Shown: in pieces, positions 33,994-43,930 of the stretch
Layout: every line of letters begins with the position of its first letter
Position numbering within the stretch: the stretch's first letter is position 1
Assembly: GCF_000931445.1 (NCBI RefSeq)
Contig: NZ_CP010849.1
Location: 434,001 to 498,000, forward strand
DNA length: 64,000 nt
DNA from: Streptomyces cyaneogriseus subsp. noncyanogenus
GTDB taxonomy: Bacteria > Actinomycetota > Actinomycetes > Streptomycetales > Streptomycetaceae
Direction of reading: 5' to 3'
Notes under the pieces: generated by a model
Seen by the model: the letters and a program-made list of their open reading frames with translations, nothing else
What the model was told of the DNA's origin: nothing
Database searches by the model: none
Position numbers and translations under genes: made by a program

Positions 33994-34018
33994 GCATGCG
34001 CTGTCCTGACCTGGGTAC
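33994..34018 (+). promoter_or_regulatory. Candidate SigB-type promoter for sigL
   Basis: GCATG (33994-33998), 14 bp, GGGTAC (34013-34018): exact -10 and fitting -35. The predicted start of transcription is about 27 bases before GTG 34052. Confidence 0.5.
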
Positions 34019-34051
34019 CCGCAGCGACGAAGGACTCAGGGAGACCCAACC

Positions 34052-34972
34052 GTGACTTTCGTGGGAGAGGTAATGGAGACCGTCGACACCGTTGTGACCC
34101 GGTCGGAGGCACCGGCCGTCGAGGAGACCACCAGAAGTGGGGCGACGGACGACGGACTGCTGACGGAGGTCGTGGACCCGCGGGCCGTGGCGCCGCGCGA
34201 CGCACGGGAGCTGTCCCGTCATTTCTTCCAGCGCCTGACGGAGCTCGAAGAGGGAACGCACGAATACCAGTACGCGCGCAACACGCTCATCGAGATGAAC
34301 ATGTCGCTCGTGCGGTTCGCCGCCGGCCGGTTCCGCGGCCGCGGGGACGACATGGAGGACATCGTCCAGACCGGCATGATCGGCCTGATCAAGGCGATCG
34401 ACCGGTTCGAGCTCTCGCGCGAGGTCGAGTTCACCTCCTTCGCGCTGCCGTACATCGTCGGCGAGATCAAGCGGTTCTTCCGCGACACGACGTGGGCCGT
34501 GCACGTGCCCCGGCGGCTGCAGGAGCTGCGGGTGGAGCTGGCCAAGGCGCGCGAGGAGCTCTCCAGCCGCCTGGACCGCGAGCCCACCGTCGCCGAGCTC
34601 GCCACCCTGATGAACATCAGCGAGGACCAGGTGATCGAGGGCCAGATCGCCGCCAACGGGTACAACTCCGCGTCCCTGGACGCCGCGCTCACCGGCGACG
34701 GCCCGGAGGGCGGCGAGGCGGTGCTCGCCGACTTCATCGGTGTCGAGGAGGAGGGGATGCGGCTCGTCGAGGACTTCCACTCGCTGGCACCGCTCATGGC
34801 CGAGCTCAGCGAGCGCGACCGGCGGATCATCCACATGAGGTTCGTCGAGGAGGCCACGCAGGCCGAGATCGGAGAGCAGCTCGGCTGCTCCCAGATGCAC
34901 GTCTCCCGGCTGATCAAGCGGATCATCGCCCGGCTGCGCGAGGGCATGCTGGGTGAGCTCGGCTGCGCCTGA
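34052..34972 (+). CDS. sigL: SigB/SigF-family sigma factor, SigL-type
   Basis: 306 residues. Region 2 (EDIVQTGMIGLIKAIDRFEL, then EFTSFALPYIVGEIKRFFRD near 110-155), region 3 and a region 4 helix-turn-helix (QAEIGEQLGCSQMHVSRLIK near 270-290) are all clear. It is in the same class as the sigma factor at 8.6-9.5 kb. The symbol rests on its place beside popR and clpP4, as I recall for S. coelicolor. GTG 34052 has GGGAG upstream; ATG 34073 behind GGGAGAGG is a possible second start. A SigB-type promoter lies just ahead, so it may be controlled by itself or a sister sigma factor. Confidence 0.88.
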   Translation: MTFVGEVMETVDTVVTRSEAPAVEETTRSGATDDGLLTEVVDPRAVAPRDARELSRHFFQRLTELEEGTHEYQYARNTLIEMNMSLVRFAAGRFRGRGDDMEDIVQTGMIGLIKAIDRFELSREVEFTSFALPYIVGEIKRFFRDTTWAVHVPRRLQELRVELAKAREELSSRLDREPTVAELATLMNISEDQVIEGQIAANGYNSASLDAALTGDGPEGGEAVLADFIGVEEEGMRLVEDFHSLAPLMAELSERDRRIIHMRFVEEATQAEIGEQLGCSQMHVSRLIKRIIARLREGMLGELGCA

Positions 34973-35046
34973 ACGTCCCTGACTCCCTGAGAGCGGAAGA
35001 GACCGGAAGAAGCAGGAAGAAGCAGACAGAGCGTCGCCGTAAGGCC

Positions 35047-35096
35047 GGAAGGCGGGTGCCGATCCCTGAAAGAGGGGAGAGCGGCACCCGCCTTCC
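35047..35096. terminator. Bidirectional terminator
   Basis: A perfect 15-bp stem (35047-35061 with 35082-35096) and 20-base loop between sigL (+) and the convergent ATPase gene (-). Confidence 0.65.
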
Positions 35097-35139
35097 GTGC
35101 CCACGGCGGTCGCCGGGAGACGGCGGTGTCAGGCTCGGT

Positions 35140-35598
35140 TCACTCGGTGTCGTTCAGCGACACCACGGCGCGCACCCGCTTGCCGACCGGCACCCGCTCG
35201 ACGGTGACGGCCTGCGCCAGTGCGTGGACGATCTCCAGGCCGTGCCGCCCGACCCGTTCGGGGTCGCGCGGGAAACGCCGGGGCAGGGCCGCGCTGCTGT
35301 CGTAGACGGCCACCGTCACCGAGGCGTCCGTGCCCTCCAGCTCCAGGATGTACGGCCCCCGGCTGTGCCGGTCGGCGTTGGTGACCAGCTCGCTCACCAC
35401 GAGGAGGAGCGCGCCCTCGGCCCGCGGGCCGATCGCGGCGCACCACTCGGTCCTGAGCTGGTCGAGGAAGAGCGACGCGAAGGAACGCGCCTCGGCGATG
35501 CATCCCGGCTCGCCGGTGTAATGTGCCGCCCGCCGTAGCGGTTCCACGGGCACGTCGAAACCAGTCGGTATCACTGCCCCGTCCAGGTGCTCGATCAT
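35140..35598 (-). CDS. RsbW-like ATP-binding regulatory protein
   Basis: 152 residues, single GHKL domain. The N-box is VVSELVTNADRHS (near 72-84) and the glycine region is RHGLEIVHALAQ (near 125-136). The ADP-binding DxGxG has become YDSSA, as usual in Streptomyces members. Start ATG 35598 gives the usual length; the longer frame reaching upstream has no support. It faces sigL tail to tail, so it may be its partner, but convergent genes are not cotranscribed and this is inference. Confidence 0.82.
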   Translation of the reverse strand: MIEHLDGAVIPTGFDVPVEPLRRAAHYTGEPGCIAEARSFASLFLDQLRTEWCAAIGPRAEGALLLVVSELVTNADRHSRGPYILELEGTDASVTVAVYDSSAALPRRFPRDPERVGRHGLEIVHALAQAVTVERVPVGKRVRAVVSLNDTE

Positions 35599-35894
35599 GC
35601 GTTTCTCTCTCAGAAGCCGGACTGGCCGGACGCTGCTGCACCAGTCCTCGTACCCCGAGCCGGGCTCCGCAGTCCCCATCAAGCGCACTGCGGGCCTCAT
35701 CACAGCCGCGCGGGCATGCGCAGGGTACCCGACCGGCCCGCCTCCGGCTGAAACGGCTCGGTGCCAGCCCCTCCCGCTCTCTCTTCTCATCGGGCCCCTC
35801 CCTTCTCGTGACGCGTACCGGTCCGGCGGGGGCGGGGCCGCGCGGACGGGCTTCCCGGCAGGCGCCCCGCGCGGGTGCTGCTTAGCGTGGCAGC

Positions 35895-37175
35895 GTGAGC
35901 GCGCGTCATCCCTCCGGTCCGGCAGCCGTGGCCCCGCACGGCTGGGTCCAGGCCCTCGGCACCGTGCTGGCCGGTCTGCTCGCCATGGGAGCGGTCGCCG
36001 CGCTCGGGCTGTGGGCGGCCGGTGCCGCGGATCTGCCCGAGGGGGCCTTTCCCCGGGTCGTCACGGCGACCGTGGTCACCGCCGCCGGCGGGGCGGTGGA
36101 CTTCTCCGGGCACGCCGGAGGGCTCGCCGGCACCCGGGCCGGGCTGACCGTGATGCCGCTGTCCGTCACCCTGACGGGAGCCCTGGTCATCGGATGGGCC
36201 TTCCTGCGGCCACTGCGCCACCGGGCGGTCGCGGGGACCGCGGAGCTGGCGGGCTGGGCCGGGCGGATCGCCGCGCTGTGGCTGCTCGCCCTCCTCGCCC
36301 TCGCGTTCGCCGCGCGGCAGACCTTCGAGGTCTCCCTCGGGGAGGGCGTACTGGACGACCTCGGCGACCTCTTCGGCCTCTCCCCCAGGGTCGGCTTCAC
36401 CACCGACGTCCCCCTGACGCTGCTCTTGGGTCTGCTCTGGCTGGCGGGTGTGCTGGCGCTGGCCCTGCTGGTGGCACCGGGCGCGCCGCTGCCCGGCCGG
36501 CTGCTGCGGTTCCAGGCGACGGTACGGCCGGCGGCGTACGCGATGGTCGCCCTGCTGCTCGCCTGCGTCGCCGTGGGCGTGGTGATCGGCCTGGTGGTCG
36601 CGGCGACGCGCGGACACCCCGCCCGGACGTTCGCCGTACTCCTGCTCGGACTGCCCAACGTGGTGTGGCTCGCCTTCACCCTCGGGCTCGGCGCCACCTG
36701 GGACGGCCGGGTGGAGGGGCCGTTCGGGCTGCCGATGCCGCGGCTGCTGGACGAGGTGCTGCGTACCCCGGACGTCTCGGCGCTGAACCTGCGCACCCTG
36801 GCCGAGCACGACGGCCGGGTGTGGTGGCTCGTGGCCGTGGACGCGGTGCTGCTCCTGACCGCCGCCGCCGTACAGGCGGCGCGCTCACCGGCCCGGAGAC
36901 CGGCCTGGCGGCACGCGGTGCGCCTGGCCGTCGCACTGGCGCTCACGGTGCTCACGGTCTGCCTCGTCGGCCGCGTCTCGGCGTACTACGGGCTCTCCGT
37001 CCTCGGCATCGGCGACCTGGGCGGCGCCCTGTCCGGGGAGCTGTTCCTCAGACCGCGGGTGTGGACCGCGTCGGGCCTGGCGCTGTTGTGGGGGCTGGTC
37101 GCCGGGTTCCTCGGCGCGCTGCTCGTCCGGTGGGCGCGCCGGCGGCACGGGCGGGGGCGGATGACGGAGCGATGA
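35895..37175 (+). CDS. Streptophobe-family integral membrane protein
   Basis: 426 residues with about ten strongly hydrophobic helices and few charges. The wording (GAVDFSGHAGGLAGTRAGLTVMPLSVTLTGAL, near 65-97) is that of the streptophobe family, a Streptomyces-specific membrane group of unknown role. A Gly/Arg-rich C-terminal cytoplasmic tail (RRRHGRGRMTER) ends it. The start is GTG 35895. The 296 bases upstream hold no other gene that I can support. Confidence 0.82.
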   Translation: MSARHPSGPAAVAPHGWVQALGTVLAGLLAMGAVAALGLWAAGAADLPEGAFPRVVTATVVTAAGGAVDFSGHAGGLAGTRAGLTVMPLSVTLTGALVIGWAFLRPLRHRAVAGTAELAGWAGRIAALWLLALLALAFAARQTFEVSLGEGVLDDLGDLFGLSPRVGFTTDVPLTLLLGLLWLAGVLALALLVAPGAPLPGRLLRFQATVRPAAYAMVALLLACVAVGVVIGLVVAATRGHPARTFAVLLLGLPNVVWLAFTLGLGATWDGRVEGPFGLPMPRLLDEVLRTPDVSALNLRTLAEHDGRVWWLVAVDAVLLLTAAAVQAARSPARRPAWRHAVRLAVALALTVLTVCLVGRVSAYYGLSVLGIGDLGGALSGELFLRPRVWTASGLALLWGLVAGFLGALLVRWARRRHGRGRMTER

Positions 37176-37278
37176 GCCGCCTGCGCGGCGGGGCCGGTGA
37201 CGCGGTCGGAAACCTCCGCGCGCAGGGCGGCCGAAAGACAGGCCGGCCGGCGCCGTCCGGCCGGGCGCGCGGGCGGTG

Positions 37279-37689
37279 TCAGGCGACGGGGACGACGAGG
37301 GGCGGGACGGTCCGCTGCATCCGCAGGGCGTCGACGGACTCGGCGAGCAGCTCGTACTCGGTGGTGTCGTCGCTGGTGGCGATGCGCACCAGCCGCCCGG
37401 CGGCCAGCTCGTCGGCCACCCGTTCCTGCTGGCGCACGTCACCGCACCAGGCCCGCAGCACGGAGGGCACGTCGGGCACGGTGGCGGCGACCGGGACCAG
37501 GGCGTTCGGCGGCACCGGTGCGGTGCCGGGCTGCGGATCGAGCCGCTCCGCTATCCAGCAGGCCCGGTCACGCAGCCACCACAGGGCGAGCGCCAGGGTG
37601 GGCGCCCGGTAGGTCCCCAGGGGTACGCCGATGCGCCTGCCGCCGCAGACTCCGTACGCGGTGACATGGCACAGGAACTCGTCGTGCAC
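37279..37689 (-). CDS. Hypothetical protein, 136 residues
   Basis: Unrecognised. It has four cysteines, an N-terminal CHVTAYGVCGGRRIGVPLG and a C-terminal helix-strand unit ADELAAGRLVRIATSDDTTEYELLAESVDALR. No membrane segment. Start GTG 37689 follows GGGGAGGGGAG on the minus strand, a good ribosome site. Codon bias is normal for the region, and it is flanked by gaps on both sides. Confidence 0.6.
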   Translation of the reverse strand: MHDEFLCHVTAYGVCGGRRIGVPLGTYRAPTLALALWWLRDRACWIAERLDPQPGTAPVPPNALVPVAATVPDVPSVLRAWCGDVRQQERVADELAAGRLVRIATSDDTTEYELLAESVDALRMQRTVPPLVVPVA

Positions 37690-38078
37690 GTCTCCCCTCC
37701 CCCGTCGCGTGGCTCATCGCTCGCTGGTCCGCCGGTCGGGCCATGTGCGGTTCGTGTGCTGTGCGTGAGGGCGCCGTCGCATGACGTGAGGCGTCCTAGG
37801 AGTCGAGTATGTTCACCGCTGAACCACTGTCACCACGTCTTTCCGGCCACTCTCCTGGCATATGCGCCGCTTTGGTTGGCCGAAAGACTGCGCCGGAAAT
37901 CCCGCGTCGGCCGGGTCCGGCCCGGCGGAGGGAAGGTTCGGCGGTCACCGGGACGGCTGGGGGTGGAGGCGGCGGGCGGCCGGGGTGGAGACGGCGGCCG
38001 CAACCGTTCGCCGCGCAGGCCGCGGGACCCGCCCGGAGGGGCGGGCCCGGCGGGTCGGAGAGGTCCCCGGTGACCTCG
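37690..38078. other. Intergenic region without supported gene (389 bases)
   Basis: It holds upstream sequence of the gene at 37279-37689 and downstream sequence of the aldo/keto reductase. An imperfect inverted repeat CTTTCCGGCCA (37842) / TTGGCCGAAAG (37876) is the only structure seen. Open frames here run on as antisense of the reductase and are not coding. Confidence 0.5.
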
Positions 38079-39095
38079 TCAGGAAGCGATCACGCGGTCG
38101 ATCCGGGCCAGCTCCTCCGGGTCGAAGTCGAGGTTGCGGACCGCCGCCACGCTGTCCTCCAGTTGCCGCGGGCTGCTCGCGCCCACCAGAGCGGAGGTGA
38201 CCCGGCCCCCGCGCAGCACCCATGCCAGCGCCATCTGCGCCAGGGACTGGCCACGGGACTTGGCGATGTCGTCCAGGGCGCGCAGCTTGCCCACCAGTTC
38301 TTCGGTGAGCGCGTCGGAGTTGAGGAACGGGCTGTCGCTCGCCGCCCGCGAGTCCTCCGGGATGCCGTCGAGGTAGCGCGCCGTGAGCACGCCCTGCTCC
38401 AGCGGCGAGTAGGCGATGGAGCCGGTTTGCAGCTCGTCCAGGGCGTCCAGCAGCCCCTCGGTCTCCGGACGGCGGTCGAGCATCGAGTAGCGCGGCTGGT
38501 GGATCAGCAGCGGAGTGCCGAGATCGGCGAGGATGCGCGCGGCCTCGCGGGTCTGCTCCGCCGAATAGTTGGAGACACCGACGTAGAGCGCCTTGCCCTG
38601 CTGCACCGCCGAGTGCAGGGCCCCCATCGTCTCCTCCAGCGGAGTCTCCGGGTCGGGGCGGTGGGAGTAGAAGATGTCGACGTACTCCAGGCCCATCCGC
38701 TGCAGGCTCTGGTCGAGCGAGGACAGCAGGTACTTGCGCGAGCCCCACTCCCCGTACGGGCCGGGCCACATCAGGTAGCCGGCCTTGGTCGAGATCACCA
38801 GCTCGTCGCGGTAGCGCGCGAAGTCCGCCCTGAGCGCCTCGCCGAGGGCGGACTCGGCGGCGCCGGGCGGCGGGCCGTAGTTGTTGGCCAGGTCGAAGTG
38901 GGTGACGCCGAGGTCGAAGGCGCGGCGCAGGATGGCGCGCTGGGTCTCGGCCGGGCGGTCCGGGCCGAAGTTGTGCCACAGGCCGAGCGAGAGCGCGGGG
39001 AGCTTCAGCCCGCTGCGTCCGGTGCGCCGATAGGGCATGTCCGCGTAGCGGTGGGGGTGTGCGGTGTACAACGCGACTCCATAAGGGGTTGGCAC
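38079..39095 (-). CDS. L-glyceraldehyde 3-phosphate reductase-like aldo/keto reductase (YghZ/MgrA)
   Basis: 338 residues. The catalytic Asp and Tyr are in HFDLANNYGPPPG (near 74-86), Lys in ISTKAGYLMWPG (near 112) and His in IFYSHRPDP (near 148). The N-terminal HPHRYADMPYRRTGRSGLKLPALSLG aligns well with E. coli YghZ from its first residues, which supports GTG 39095 as the start rather than ATG 39038. YghZ detoxifies L-glyceraldehyde 3-phosphate and other aldehydes. It is divergent from a LysR-type regulator. Confidence 0.88.
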   Translation of the reverse strand: MPTPYGVALYTAHPHRYADMPYRRTGRSGLKLPALSLGLWHNFGPDRPAETQRAILRRAFDLGVTHFDLANNYGPPPGAAESALGEALRADFARYRDELVISTKAGYLMWPGPYGEWGSRKYLLSSLDQSLQRMGLEYVDIFYSHRPDPETPLEETMGALHSAVQQGKALYVGVSNYSAEQTREAARILADLGTPLLIHQPRYSMLDRRPETEGLLDALDELQTGSIAYSPLEQGVLTARYLDGIPEDSRAASDSPFLNSDALTEELVGKLRALDDIAKSRGQSLAQMALAWVLRGGRVTSALVGASSPRQLEDSVAAVRNLDFDPEELARIDRVIAS

Positions 39096-39233
39096 ATGGG
39101 TGACCGGGTTGTCGTACCGGCGGTGCGGGACCGGGTCCTGCCCCGCTCCCGCCCGGCTCCCACTCTGTCCTGACCTGCGGGCAGTGGTCCAACAGAAGAA
39201 TCCGATGGTATTCAGCGGATACGCTGCTCAATC

Positions 39234-40130
39234 ATGGAACTGCGTCAACTCCGGCACTTCGTGGCGGTCGCCGAGGACCAGCACTTCACCCGGGCGGCCG
39301 AACGCCTCATGGTGTCCCAGTCGGGCCTGTCGGCGTCCATCCGGGCGCTGGAGCGGGAGCTCCAGACTCCGCTGTTCGTGCGGACCACCCGCCGGGTGAC
39401 GCTGACCGAGGCCGGGCGGGCGCTGCTGGGCGAGGCGCAGCGCATCCTGGCCCAGGTGCGGTCGGCGCACGAGGCCGTCGCCGCGGTGCAGGGGGTGCTG
39501 CGCGGCACCCTGTCGCTGGGCACCGAGCAGTGCATCGCCGGGGTGCATGTGGCCCGGCTGCTGGCGGCGTTCCGGCGGCGCCACCCGGACGTGGAGATCC
39601 GGCTGCGGCAGGCGGGCTCGGGGGCGCTGGCGGAGGAGGTCGCGGCGGGGCGGCTGGACCTGGCGTTCGCCTACCGGGCGGAGGCCGACACCGATCAGCT
39701 CCGCTCCGCCTTTCTGAACCGCGAGCCGATGACCGTGCTGTGCCACCCGGACCACCGCCTCGCGGCGGCCGGAGCGGTGGTGACGCCGCACGACCTCGCC
39801 GACGAGGTCTTCGTCGACTTCCACCCCGACTGGGGGCCGCGCCGCACCACCGACACCGCCTTCGCCGCGGCGGGCGTACGGCGGACCGTGGCCCTGGAGG
39901 TGAACGACGTCCACGGTCTGCTCGACCTGGTGGACGAGAACCTCGGCATCGCGGTCGTGCCGCGCCACTTCCGGCACAAGCGGACGTCCCTGACCGCGCT
40001 GCCGCTGAAGGACACCGGCGAGGCGGCGTACGAGACCGTGGCCCTGCTGCCGCCGCCGCAGGCCGCCAGCCCGGCGGCCCGTGCCCTGATGTCCGTACTC
40101 GAGACACTGCCGCGGACGGAGGGCGCGTGA
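39234..40130 (+). CDS. LysR-family transcriptional regulator
   Basis: 298 residues. N-terminal helix-turn-helix (MELRQLRHFVAVAEDQHFTR, then RLMVSQSGLSASIRALE) and a CbnR/CatR-like effector domain from about 90. It is divergent from the aldo/keto reductase 139 bases away, which is the likely target by the usual LysR rule. The effector is unknown. Confidence 0.88.
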   Translation: MELRQLRHFVAVAEDQHFTRAAERLMVSQSGLSASIRALERELQTPLFVRTTRRVTLTEAGRALLGEAQRILAQVRSAHEAVAAVQGVLRGTLSLGTEQCIAGVHVARLLAAFRRRHPDVEIRLRQAGSGALAEEVAAGRLDLAFAYRAEADTDQLRSAFLNREPMTVLCHPDHRLAAAGAVVTPHDLADEVFVDFHPDWGPRRTTDTAFAAAGVRRTVALEVNDVHGLLDLVDENLGIAVVPRHFRHKRTSLTALPLKDTGEAAYETVALLPPPQAASPAARALMSVLETLPRTEGA

Positions 40131-40155
40131 GCGCTCCATGCGCCATGGTGGACGT

Positions 40156-40671
40156 ATGCATGCCAAGGACATCCTCATCGACGGCTACGGCCGCATCCGG
40201 GAAGAAGTCCACGCCACCGTCGAGGATCTCGGCCCCGACGATCTGAACGCCCGCCCCGCCGCCGGAACCAACTCCATCGCCTGGCTGGTCTGGCACCTTA
40301 TCCGGGTCCAGGACGACCATGTCGCGGACGCGTTCGGACTCGACCAGGTGTGGACCGCGCAGGGCTGGGAGAAGCGATTCGGGCTGGACCTGCCGCGGCA
40401 CGACACCGGATACGGGCACAGTCCCGCGAAGGTCGCCAAGGTGCGGGTCGACTCCGCCGAGCTGCTGACCGGGTACTGCGACGCCGTGCACGAGCAGACG
40501 CTGGACGCCCTGCGCTCGCTGACCGCCAAGGACCTGGAACGCGTCGTGGACGAGAACTGGGATCCGCCGGTCACCCTGGGCGTGCGGCTGGTGAGTGTCC
40601 TGTCCGACGATCTGCAGCACGTCGGACAGGCCGCCTATGTGCGGGGGCTGCTTCAGAGCACGTCCGCGTAG
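40156..40671 (+). CDS. DinB/DUF664 mycothiol-transferase-like protein
   Basis: 171 residues, four-helix bundle type. Metal-ligand histidines fit the family: [17 protein letters not shown] (near 40-56) and [14 protein letters not shown] (near 152-165). Actinobacterial members of this fold use mycothiol for detoxification; the exact reaction is not known here. ATG 40156 is preferred to the frame's first start, as [13 protein letters not shown] then sits at the usual distance. Its last 19 bases overlap the convergent adenosine deaminase gene. Confidence 0.85.
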   Translation: MHAKDILIDGYGRIREEVHATVEDLGPDDLNARPAAGTNSIAWLVWHLIRVQDDHVADAFGLDQVWTAQGWEKRFGLDLPRHDTGYGHSPAKVAKVRVDSAELLTGYCDAVHEQTLDALRSLTAKDLERVVDENWDPPVTLGVRLVSVLSDDLQHVGQAAYVRGLLQSTSA

Positions 40672-41732
40672 CCCGGCAGGACGACGTCCTCGATGAGGGC
40701 CGTGCGCTCGTCGAACGGGATGAACGCGCTCTTGACGGCGTTCACCGTGACCGTGCGCAGGTCCTCCGCCGTCCAGCCCGCCTCCTCCACCAGCAGGGAC
40801 ATCTCGCGGGTCATCGTGGTGCCCGAGACGAGGCGGTTGTCGGTGTTGAGGGTGACGCGGAAGCCGAGGTCCTTCAGGGCGGTGATCGGGTGCTCGGCGA
40901 TGGAGACCGCGGCGCCGGTCTGGAGGTTGGACGTCGGGCACATCTCCAGGGCGATACGGCGGTCGCGGACCCAGGACGCGAGGCGGCCGAGCTTCCCGGC
41001 CGCGAGGTCCGGGATGTCGTCGGTGATGCGCACGCCGTGCCCGATGCGCTGGGCCCCGCACACCTGAAGGGCCTGGTGGATGCTGGGCAGGCCGTGCGCC
41101 TCCCCGGCGTGGATGGTGAAGGGCACGCTTTCGCAGCGAAGCAGCTCGAAGGCGGCCAGGTGGTCGGCGGGCGGGAAGCCGTCCTCGGCTCCGGCGATGT
41201 CGAAGCCGACCACGCCCGCGTCCCGGTAGGCGACCACCAGATCCGCGATCTCCCGCGTCCGGTCGAACATCCGCATGCCGCACAGCAGGGTGCCGACACG
41301 GACCGGGGTCCCCGCGGCCGCCGCCTTGGCCATCCCGGCCGCCAGCCCCTCCTGGACGGTCTCCACGACCTCGTCCAGGGTCAGGCCTTTGTCGACCATC
41401 AGCTCGGGGGCGTAGCGGACCTCCGCGTAGACGACGCCGTCGGCGGCGAGGTCGAGGACGTACTCCTCGGCGGTGCGCAGCAGGCCCTCGCGGGTCTGCA
41501 TCACGGCGAGGGTGTGTTCGAAGGTGGCTATGTAGCGCACCAGGTCGCCGGAGTTGGCGGCGTCGAAGTACCAGGCGGCGAGCGCGTCCGGGTCCGTGGC
41601 GGGAAGCGTGTGGCCGACCTCCCGCGCGAGCTCCACGACGGTGGCGGGGCGCAGGCCCCCGTCGAGGTGGTCGTGCAGCACGGCCTTGGGCAGCCGGCGA
41701 AGGGTGTCGGTGTCGATGCGGGGCGCGGTCAT
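40653..41732 (-). CDS. add: Adenosine deaminase
   Basis: 359 residues. It converts adenosine to inosine. The zinc and catalytic motifs are present: [11 protein letters not shown] (near 20-30), the HAGE motif with the catalytic Glu (near 213-216), and [11 protein letters not shown] (near 232). The final zinc/catalytic aspartates lie in [16 protein letters not shown] (near 293). Length is normal for the family. An A/T-rich patch TTATACGTAAAACTT at 41812-41826 is upstream and may hold the promoter. Confidence 0.93.
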   Translation of the reverse strand: MTAPRIDTDTLRRLPKAVLHDHLDGGLRPATVVELAREVGHTLPATDPDALAAWYFDAANSGDLVRYIATFEHTLAVMQTREGLLRTAEEYVLDLAADGVVYAEVRYAPELMVDKGLTLDEVVETVQEGLAAGMAKAAAAGTPVRVGTLLCGMRMFDRTREIADLVVAYRDAGVVGFDIAGAEDGFPPADHLAAFELLRCESVPFTIHAGEAHGLPSIHQALQVCGAQRIGHGVRITDDIPDLAAGKLGRLASWVRDRRIALEMCPTSNLQTGAAVSIAEHPITALKDLGFRVTLNTDNRLVSGTTMTREMSLLVEEAGWTAEDLRTVTVNAVKSAFIPFDERTALIEDVVLPGYADVL

Positions 41733-41928
41733 GTGCGGTGTTCCTCAGCAGGTCGTTCTGGACGGTGGGGGTGGTGACGCCGGCCGGCCGGAGGGCGATT
41801 GACGGGAGAGGTTATACGTAAAACTTCAGGGATGCCAAACCGTCCGGCACCGGGTGCGGACGTAGGCCGATGGCCCTGCGTCCGCGGACGGATGCGCCGC
41901 GTCCGGGCGACCGCTAACGTCACCGCCC

Positions 41929-42384
41929 ATGAAGATCACGGCTGCGCCGCGCGGCCCCGAGCGCCGCAAGCGGGACGTACTGGCCCGGCTGGAACGGGAG
42001 AGCGACATCTGGGTGGCCACGGCGGACGGCGGACTGCCCTGCCTGGTCGCGCTGTGGTTCGTGTGGGACGGGGAGTGCCTGTGGCTGTCCACCCGGCTGA
42101 CCAACCCCACCGGCCGGAATCTGAGCGGCGGCGGCCGGACCCGGCTGGCGTTCGGCGACACCTGGGATGTCGTCCTCGTCGACGGGGAGGCTAAGACGTT
42201 CACGTCGCGGGAGGTGCCGGACGCGGCGGCCGGGGCCTTCGCCGCGAAGACCGGCTGGGACCCTCGTGAGGACGGCCCGGCGTACGGCTGGTTCCGGATA
42301 CGTCCGCAGGCGGTCCAAGCCTGGCGCGGCGCGCACGAACTGAAGGGCCGGCATCTCATGCGGGACGGGGCGTGGATCGTGTAG
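41929..42384 (+). CDS. Pyridoxamine 5'-phosphate oxidase-like (split-barrel, flavin or F420) protein
   Basis: 151 residues. The fold motifs are seen: DIWVATADGGLPCLVALWFVWDG (near 26-48) and LWLSTRLTNPTGRNL (near 51-65). These small split-barrel proteins bind FMN or F420 in actinobacteria. This is not the biosynthetic PdxH, as the pyridoxal-phosphate-binding C-terminus is missing. Divergent from adenosine deaminase by about 200 bases. Confidence 0.82.
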   Translation: MKITAAPRGPERRKRDVLARLERESDIWVATADGGLPCLVALWFVWDGECLWLSTRLTNPTGRNLSGGGRTRLAFGDTWDVVLVDGEAKTFTSREVPDAAAGAFAAKTGWDPREDGPAYGWFRIRPQAVQAWRGAHELKGRHLMRDGAWIV

Positions 42385-42546
42385 GAGCCCGACCGGACGC
42401 CTGCGTGGCGGGGGTCCCGCCCTGGGCGCGACGCGGCCATGCCCCCGGCCCGGCGGGCAGGGAGCATGGCGACGAGACTCGCGGGCCGGGTCGCCGGGGC
42501 GCCGGGCGGCATCGGCCCGCGGCACCCCGGCCCGAGTGGCCCGGCG

Positions 42547-43869
42547 TCAGCTCAGCGGCTTGTCGAGCAGCGCCTTGCGGTGGCTGAACGTCTCGATCGA
42601 GTAGCGGCCGTGGTAGCTGCCCATGCCGCTCTCGCCCACCCCGCCGAACGGCAGGTCGGAGACGGTGAGATGGGCGAGCGGCAGCCCGTACCCGAGGCCG
42701 CCGGAGGAGGTCTCGGCGGCGAACCGCGCCCGTGTCTCGCCGGACTCGCTGAAGACGTACAGGGCCAGGGGCTTGTCCCGGTCGTTGACGAAGGCGATCG
42801 CCTCGTCCGGTCCGGCGACCGTGACGATCGGCAGGAGGGGACCGAAGATCTCCTCCCGCATCACGGGCGCCTCGGGGTCGACGTCGGCGAGCACCGTGGG
42901 GGCGATGTACTTCGTCGCGCGGTCGCTGCCGCCGCCCACGACCACCCGGCCGGAGTCCAGCAGCCCGACGAGCCGGTCGAAGTGGCGCTCGTTGACGATG
43001 CGGCTGTAGGCGGGCGAAGCGGCCGGGTCGGGGCCGTAGACCGCCTCGACGGCACGGGCGAGCGCGGGTTCGAGCGCGGCGGCGGTCTCCGGGTCGGTCA
43101 GGACGTAGTCGGGGGCGACGCAGGTCTGTCCGGCGTTGAGGAACTTGCCGCGCACCAGCCGGTCGGCGACCACGTCGAGGTCCGTGTCGCGGTCGACGAA
43201 CGCCGGGGACTTGCCGCCGAGTTCGAGGGTGACCGGGGTGAGGTGCTCGGCGGCGGCGCGCATGACGATGCGGCCGACGGTACCGTTGCCGGTGTAGAAG
43301 ATGTGGTCGAAGCGCTCGGCGAGGAGCGCGGTGGTCTCCGGTATGCCGCCCTCGACCACGGCGACGGCGTTGGTGTCCAGGTAGGCGGGCAGCAGCCGGG
43401 CGAGTGCGGCGGAGGTGGCGGGAGCGAGCTCGCTCGGCTTGACGACGACCGCGTTGCCGGCGGCCAGCGCACCGACCAGCGGGGCGAGCAGCAGCTGGGC
43501 CGGGTAGTTCCAGGGCGCGATGACGAGAACGACGCCGAGCGGGTCGTACTGCGTCCAGGCGCGCGCGTCGGCGCCGAGGTGCTCCGGCACCGGGGCCGGA
43601 TCGGGGCGCAGCCACTCGGTGAGATGGCCGAGGGTGTGGTCGATCTCGCGGACGGTGAAGCCGATCTCCGTCCGGTGGGCCTCGGCGGCGCTCTTGCCCA
43701 GGTCGGCGTGGAGGGCGGCGGCCAGCTCCGGGCCGTTGTCGGTGAGCATCTCGCGCAGGCGGCGCAACTGCGCCGTGCGCCACTCGACGGGCTGGGTGCG
43801 GCCGGTGCGGAAGGCGGCACGCAGCCGGGCCACGACGGCGGCGGGCTGCTCGGGGGCGGAGTGGTTCAC
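42547..43869 (-). CDS. Aldehyde dehydrogenase, class 3-like
   Basis: 440 residues, shorter than the usual 480-500 as in class 3 enzymes. NAD-binding [16 protein letters not shown] (near 194-209), the catalytic Glu in [13 protein letters not shown] (near 219) and the catalytic Cys in [14 protein letters not shown] (near 251) are all present. It ends with the oligomerisation-type C-terminus [25 protein letters not shown]-16-TATACA promoter candidate with a palindromic ATGT-n8-ACAT site lies upstream on the minus strand. Confidence 0.9.
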   Translation of the reverse strand: MNHSAPEQPAAVVARLRAAFRTGRTQPVEWRTAQLRRLREMLTDNGPELAAALHADLGKSAAEAHRTEIGFTVREIDHTLGHLTEWLRPDPAPVPEHLGADARAWTQYDPLGVVLVIAPWNYPAQLLLAPLVGALAAGNAVVVKPSELAPATSAALARLLPAYLDTNAVAVVEGGIPETTALLAERFDHIFYTGNGTVGRIVMRAAAEHLTPVTLELGGKSPAFVDRDTDLDVVADRLVRGKFLNAGQTCVAPDYVLTDPETAAALEPALARAVEAVYGPDPAASPAYSRIVNERHFDRLVGLLDSGRVVVGGGSDRATKYIAPTVLADVDPEAPVMREEIFGPLLPIVTVAGPDEAIAFVNDRDKPLALYVFSESGETRARFAAETSSGGLGYGLPLAHLTVSDLPFGGVGESGMGSYHGRYSIETFSHRKALLDKPLS

Positions 43870-43930
43870 GGTGCCTCGCTGGTGGTGCGCGCGGGCGGGA
43901 CGGCCCGCTGATCTTGCCGGAAACGATCGG

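Noticed and set aside
37809..38078. Frame starting ATG 37809 behind GGAG
   Set aside because: It continues with no stop across the aldo/keto reductase as antisense and shows no similarity or normal residue make-up.
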